Part shown: in pieces, positions 62,744 through 64,000 of the stretch
How positions within the stretch are numbered: position 1 is the stretch's first letter
Layout of the letters: each line of letters opens with the position of its first letter
DNA from: SABI01 sp963677695
GTDB taxonomy: Bacteria > Spirochaetota > Spirochaetia > Sphaerochaetales > Sphaerochaetaceae
NCBI GenBank assembly: GCA_963677695.2
Contig: CAXXUJ010000001.1
Location: 2,170,001 to 2,234,000, forward strand
Reading direction: 5' to 3'
DNA length: 64,000 bases
Program-made: the position numbers and the translations under genes
Notes under the pieces: model-generated
The model's input: the letters and a program-made list of their open reading frames with translations, nothing else
Told to the model about the DNA's origin: nothing
The model's database searches: none

Positions 62744-64000
62744 TTATGCCTCTGTTTTTTGTGCAGCCGGGAATGCTATGGTGAAACAGTTTCCTTTCCC
62801 TTCACCACTTTCGAGGCTGACCGAGCCGCCATGCAGCTGGGCGATCCTGCTGACGATGGAGAGGCCGAGACCGCTTCCGGGTGTTGTTCGGCTTCTTGAG
62901 GTATCGCCTCGGTAAAAGCGTTCGAATATCTTTTCGTGCAGATCAGAAGGGATCGGCTTTCCGTCATCACATACCTGAATCAGGCAGCTGTCGTTTTCCA
63001 AACTACCTTTGAGCACTATGGATGTCCCTCTTCGGTTGTACCTCACTGCGTTCTGGATAAGGTTGCCGACAGCTCTGCCCATTCGAACCTCATCAATCAG
63101 GATCTCTTGAGTCCCTGTTTCGGGAAGAATAGAGGAAAGGGAGAAGCCTCCTTCCTTTGCATAGGAGAGCCAGTGACGTTCGATTCCCAGCAGAAATCTC
63201 TTCAGTTCTGTAGGCTTTTTTTGAAGAATGATCTCTCCGCTGTCCACATCGGCTATGTAATCAAGGTCGTACACTAGCGTGGAAATGGAATCGATATCGT
63301 CGATAATCTCTGAACTCGCTTCATCCACCGTACTGATACCGTCCCTGAGAGCTCTCGCTTCAAGTCGAATCGCATGAAGAGGTCCGTTCAAATCATGGGC
63401 AAGGTCTGCTATCATCTGCTTGCGCAGTTCCTTCTGTTTTTCCAGTTCACGGGTCATGGTGTTGAACGATTCACCCAGGCTTGCGGTCTCTGAGCTTCCT
63501 GAAGGTGTTATCTCCTTTTTCTGACCGGAAGCCACCGAAGAAATGGCGTCCTGAAGCTCCGAAAGGGGTTTCGTAATGAGTCTGGAAAGAAAGACAAGAA
63601 GCAGGATCGCTATCACAGCGGTGACAGCTTCCCGTATCAGGAGAGTGGTGAGAAGGGAAACAAGGTATGTCCTGCTCTCTTCATCGATGTACTCTGCTGC
63701 GATATAGAGGGTCACTGTACCGACAGTTTGACTGGAATCGAGATCTTTGATCTCTGAGCGCTCTCCCTGCAGCAGCGGGGCATCACCTACCGAGGTGAGG
63801 GTCTCGAAACTGTTGAGAAGCATCTTCCCTTCAAGGTCATGCACCACCAGCCTGATATGGGCACTCTGCTGATCTCCGAGGTAGTTGAGAGATATCATCT
63901 GGCCAAGTTCTTCATCGAGTCCTTCCCACCCTTTATCTCTCGTGTACACGGCACTGAGGTAGTCAGCGATCAGTTCGCTTCTGAAGCTTGTAAGGAGTTT
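62744..64000 (-). CDS. HAMP-containing sensor histidine kinase (N-terminus outside window)
   Basis: The frame is open to the window edge, so at least 418 residues are visible and the first part is missing; a GTG at 63949 is internal. Visible order: end of a sensor domain, one membrane helix (about 95-120 of the visible part), HAMP, dimerisation helix with phospho-acceptor His in Leu-Ala-His-Asp-Leu-Asn, then ATPase N, G1 and G2 boxes (Asn-Leu-Ile-Gln-Asn-Ala, Asp-Asp-Gly, Gly-Ser-Gly-Leu-Gly-Leu). This is a classical BaeS/EnvZ-like kinase, unlike the YesM-type one at 52578. Its response regulator should lie upstream, beyond 64000. Confidence 0.88.
   Translation of the reverse strand, partial: KLLTSFRSELIADYLSAVYTRDKGWEGLDEELGQMISLNYLGDQQSAHIRLVVHDLEGKMLLNSFETLTSVGDAPLLQGERSEIKDLDSSQTVGTVTLYIAAEYIDEESRTYLVSLLTTLLIREAVTAVIAILLLVFLSRLITKPLSELQDAISSVASGQKKEITPSGSSETASLGESFNTMTRELEKQKELRKQMIADLAHDLNGPLHAIRLEARALRDGISTVDEASSEIIDDIDSISTLVYDLDYIADVDSGEIILQKKPTELKRFLLGIERHWLSYAKEGGFSLSSILPETGTQEILIDEVRMGRAVGNLIQNAVRYNRRGTSIVLKGSLENDSCLIQVCDDGKPIPSDLHEKIFERFYRGDTSRSRTTPGSGLGLSIVSRIAQLHGGSVSLESGEGKGNCFTIAFPAAQKTEA

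Overview
The window looks like a chromosomal segment of a free-living or gut-type fermentative spirochaete (Sphaerochaetaceae/Spirochaetaceae-like). The grounds are three sugar-binding proteins whose signal peptides run into short alanine/glycine-then-glutamate/serine mature ends typical of that group, a dense set of ABC sugar importers with intracellular glycosidases, and mixed spirochaete/Firmicute-like enzymes. This is inference; there is no rRNA or marker gene to settle it. Gene density is high, with short operons on both strands. No tRNA, rRNA, insertion sequence or CRISPR array was seen.

Layout. 1-219: the end of a GntR/FCD regulator. 391-5778 (-): a redox operon (flavodoxin-like reductase with zinc ribbon, zinc alcohol dehydrogenase, old-yellow-enzyme/FeS/FAD oxidoreductase, MFS transporter) with a divergent LysR regulator at 5965-6846. 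6857-14412 (-): a complete F1Fo ATP synthase operon (a, c, b, delta, alpha, gamma, beta, epsilon) plus a ninth gene. This is the most remarkable locus. The alpha subunit carries an extra C-terminal PTS EIIA-like domain with its phosphorylatable histidine, epsilon lacks its C-terminal inhibitory helices, and the last gene encodes a helix-turn-helix/EIIA protein. Together they suggest a link between PTS phosphorylation state and the ATP synthase. 14684-15955: an aminotransferase. 15970-19474: a TetR regulator divergent from a DUF5058 membrane protein, a second small membrane protein and an M20 amidohydrolase. 19599-25256: glycine cleavage genes gcvT-gcvH-gcvP with a double-ACT protein and a flavoprotein. 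25261-28816 (-): nicotinamidase and a 966-residue PKD/beta-helix lipoprotein.

29187-60983 is a carbohydrate island with three systems. System 1 (29187-41456, +): TetR, a ribose/rhamnose-type ABC importer, two GH78 alpha-L-rhamnosidases and a GH1 beta-glucosidase, apparently for rhamnosides processed inside the cell. System 2 (41475-49188): a GntR/LacI-hybrid regulator, an ABC importer without its ATPase, a GH43 beta-xylosidase and a second GH1. System 3 (49238-60983): an ABC importer without ATPase, a YesM/YesN-type two-component system, and a GH29 fucosidase, UroD-like protein, Gfo/Idh/MocA oxidoreductase and GH31 alpha-xylosidase-like enzyme; a xyloglucan-like substrate would fit. The two minus-strand operons of system 3 share a near-identical 33-bp promoter box at an identical distance from the -10 element, a strong candidate binding site for the YesN-type regulator.

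61330-64000: two small predicted outer-membrane or periplasmic beta-proteins and the 3' part of a HAMP/histidine-kinase gene that runs off the window.
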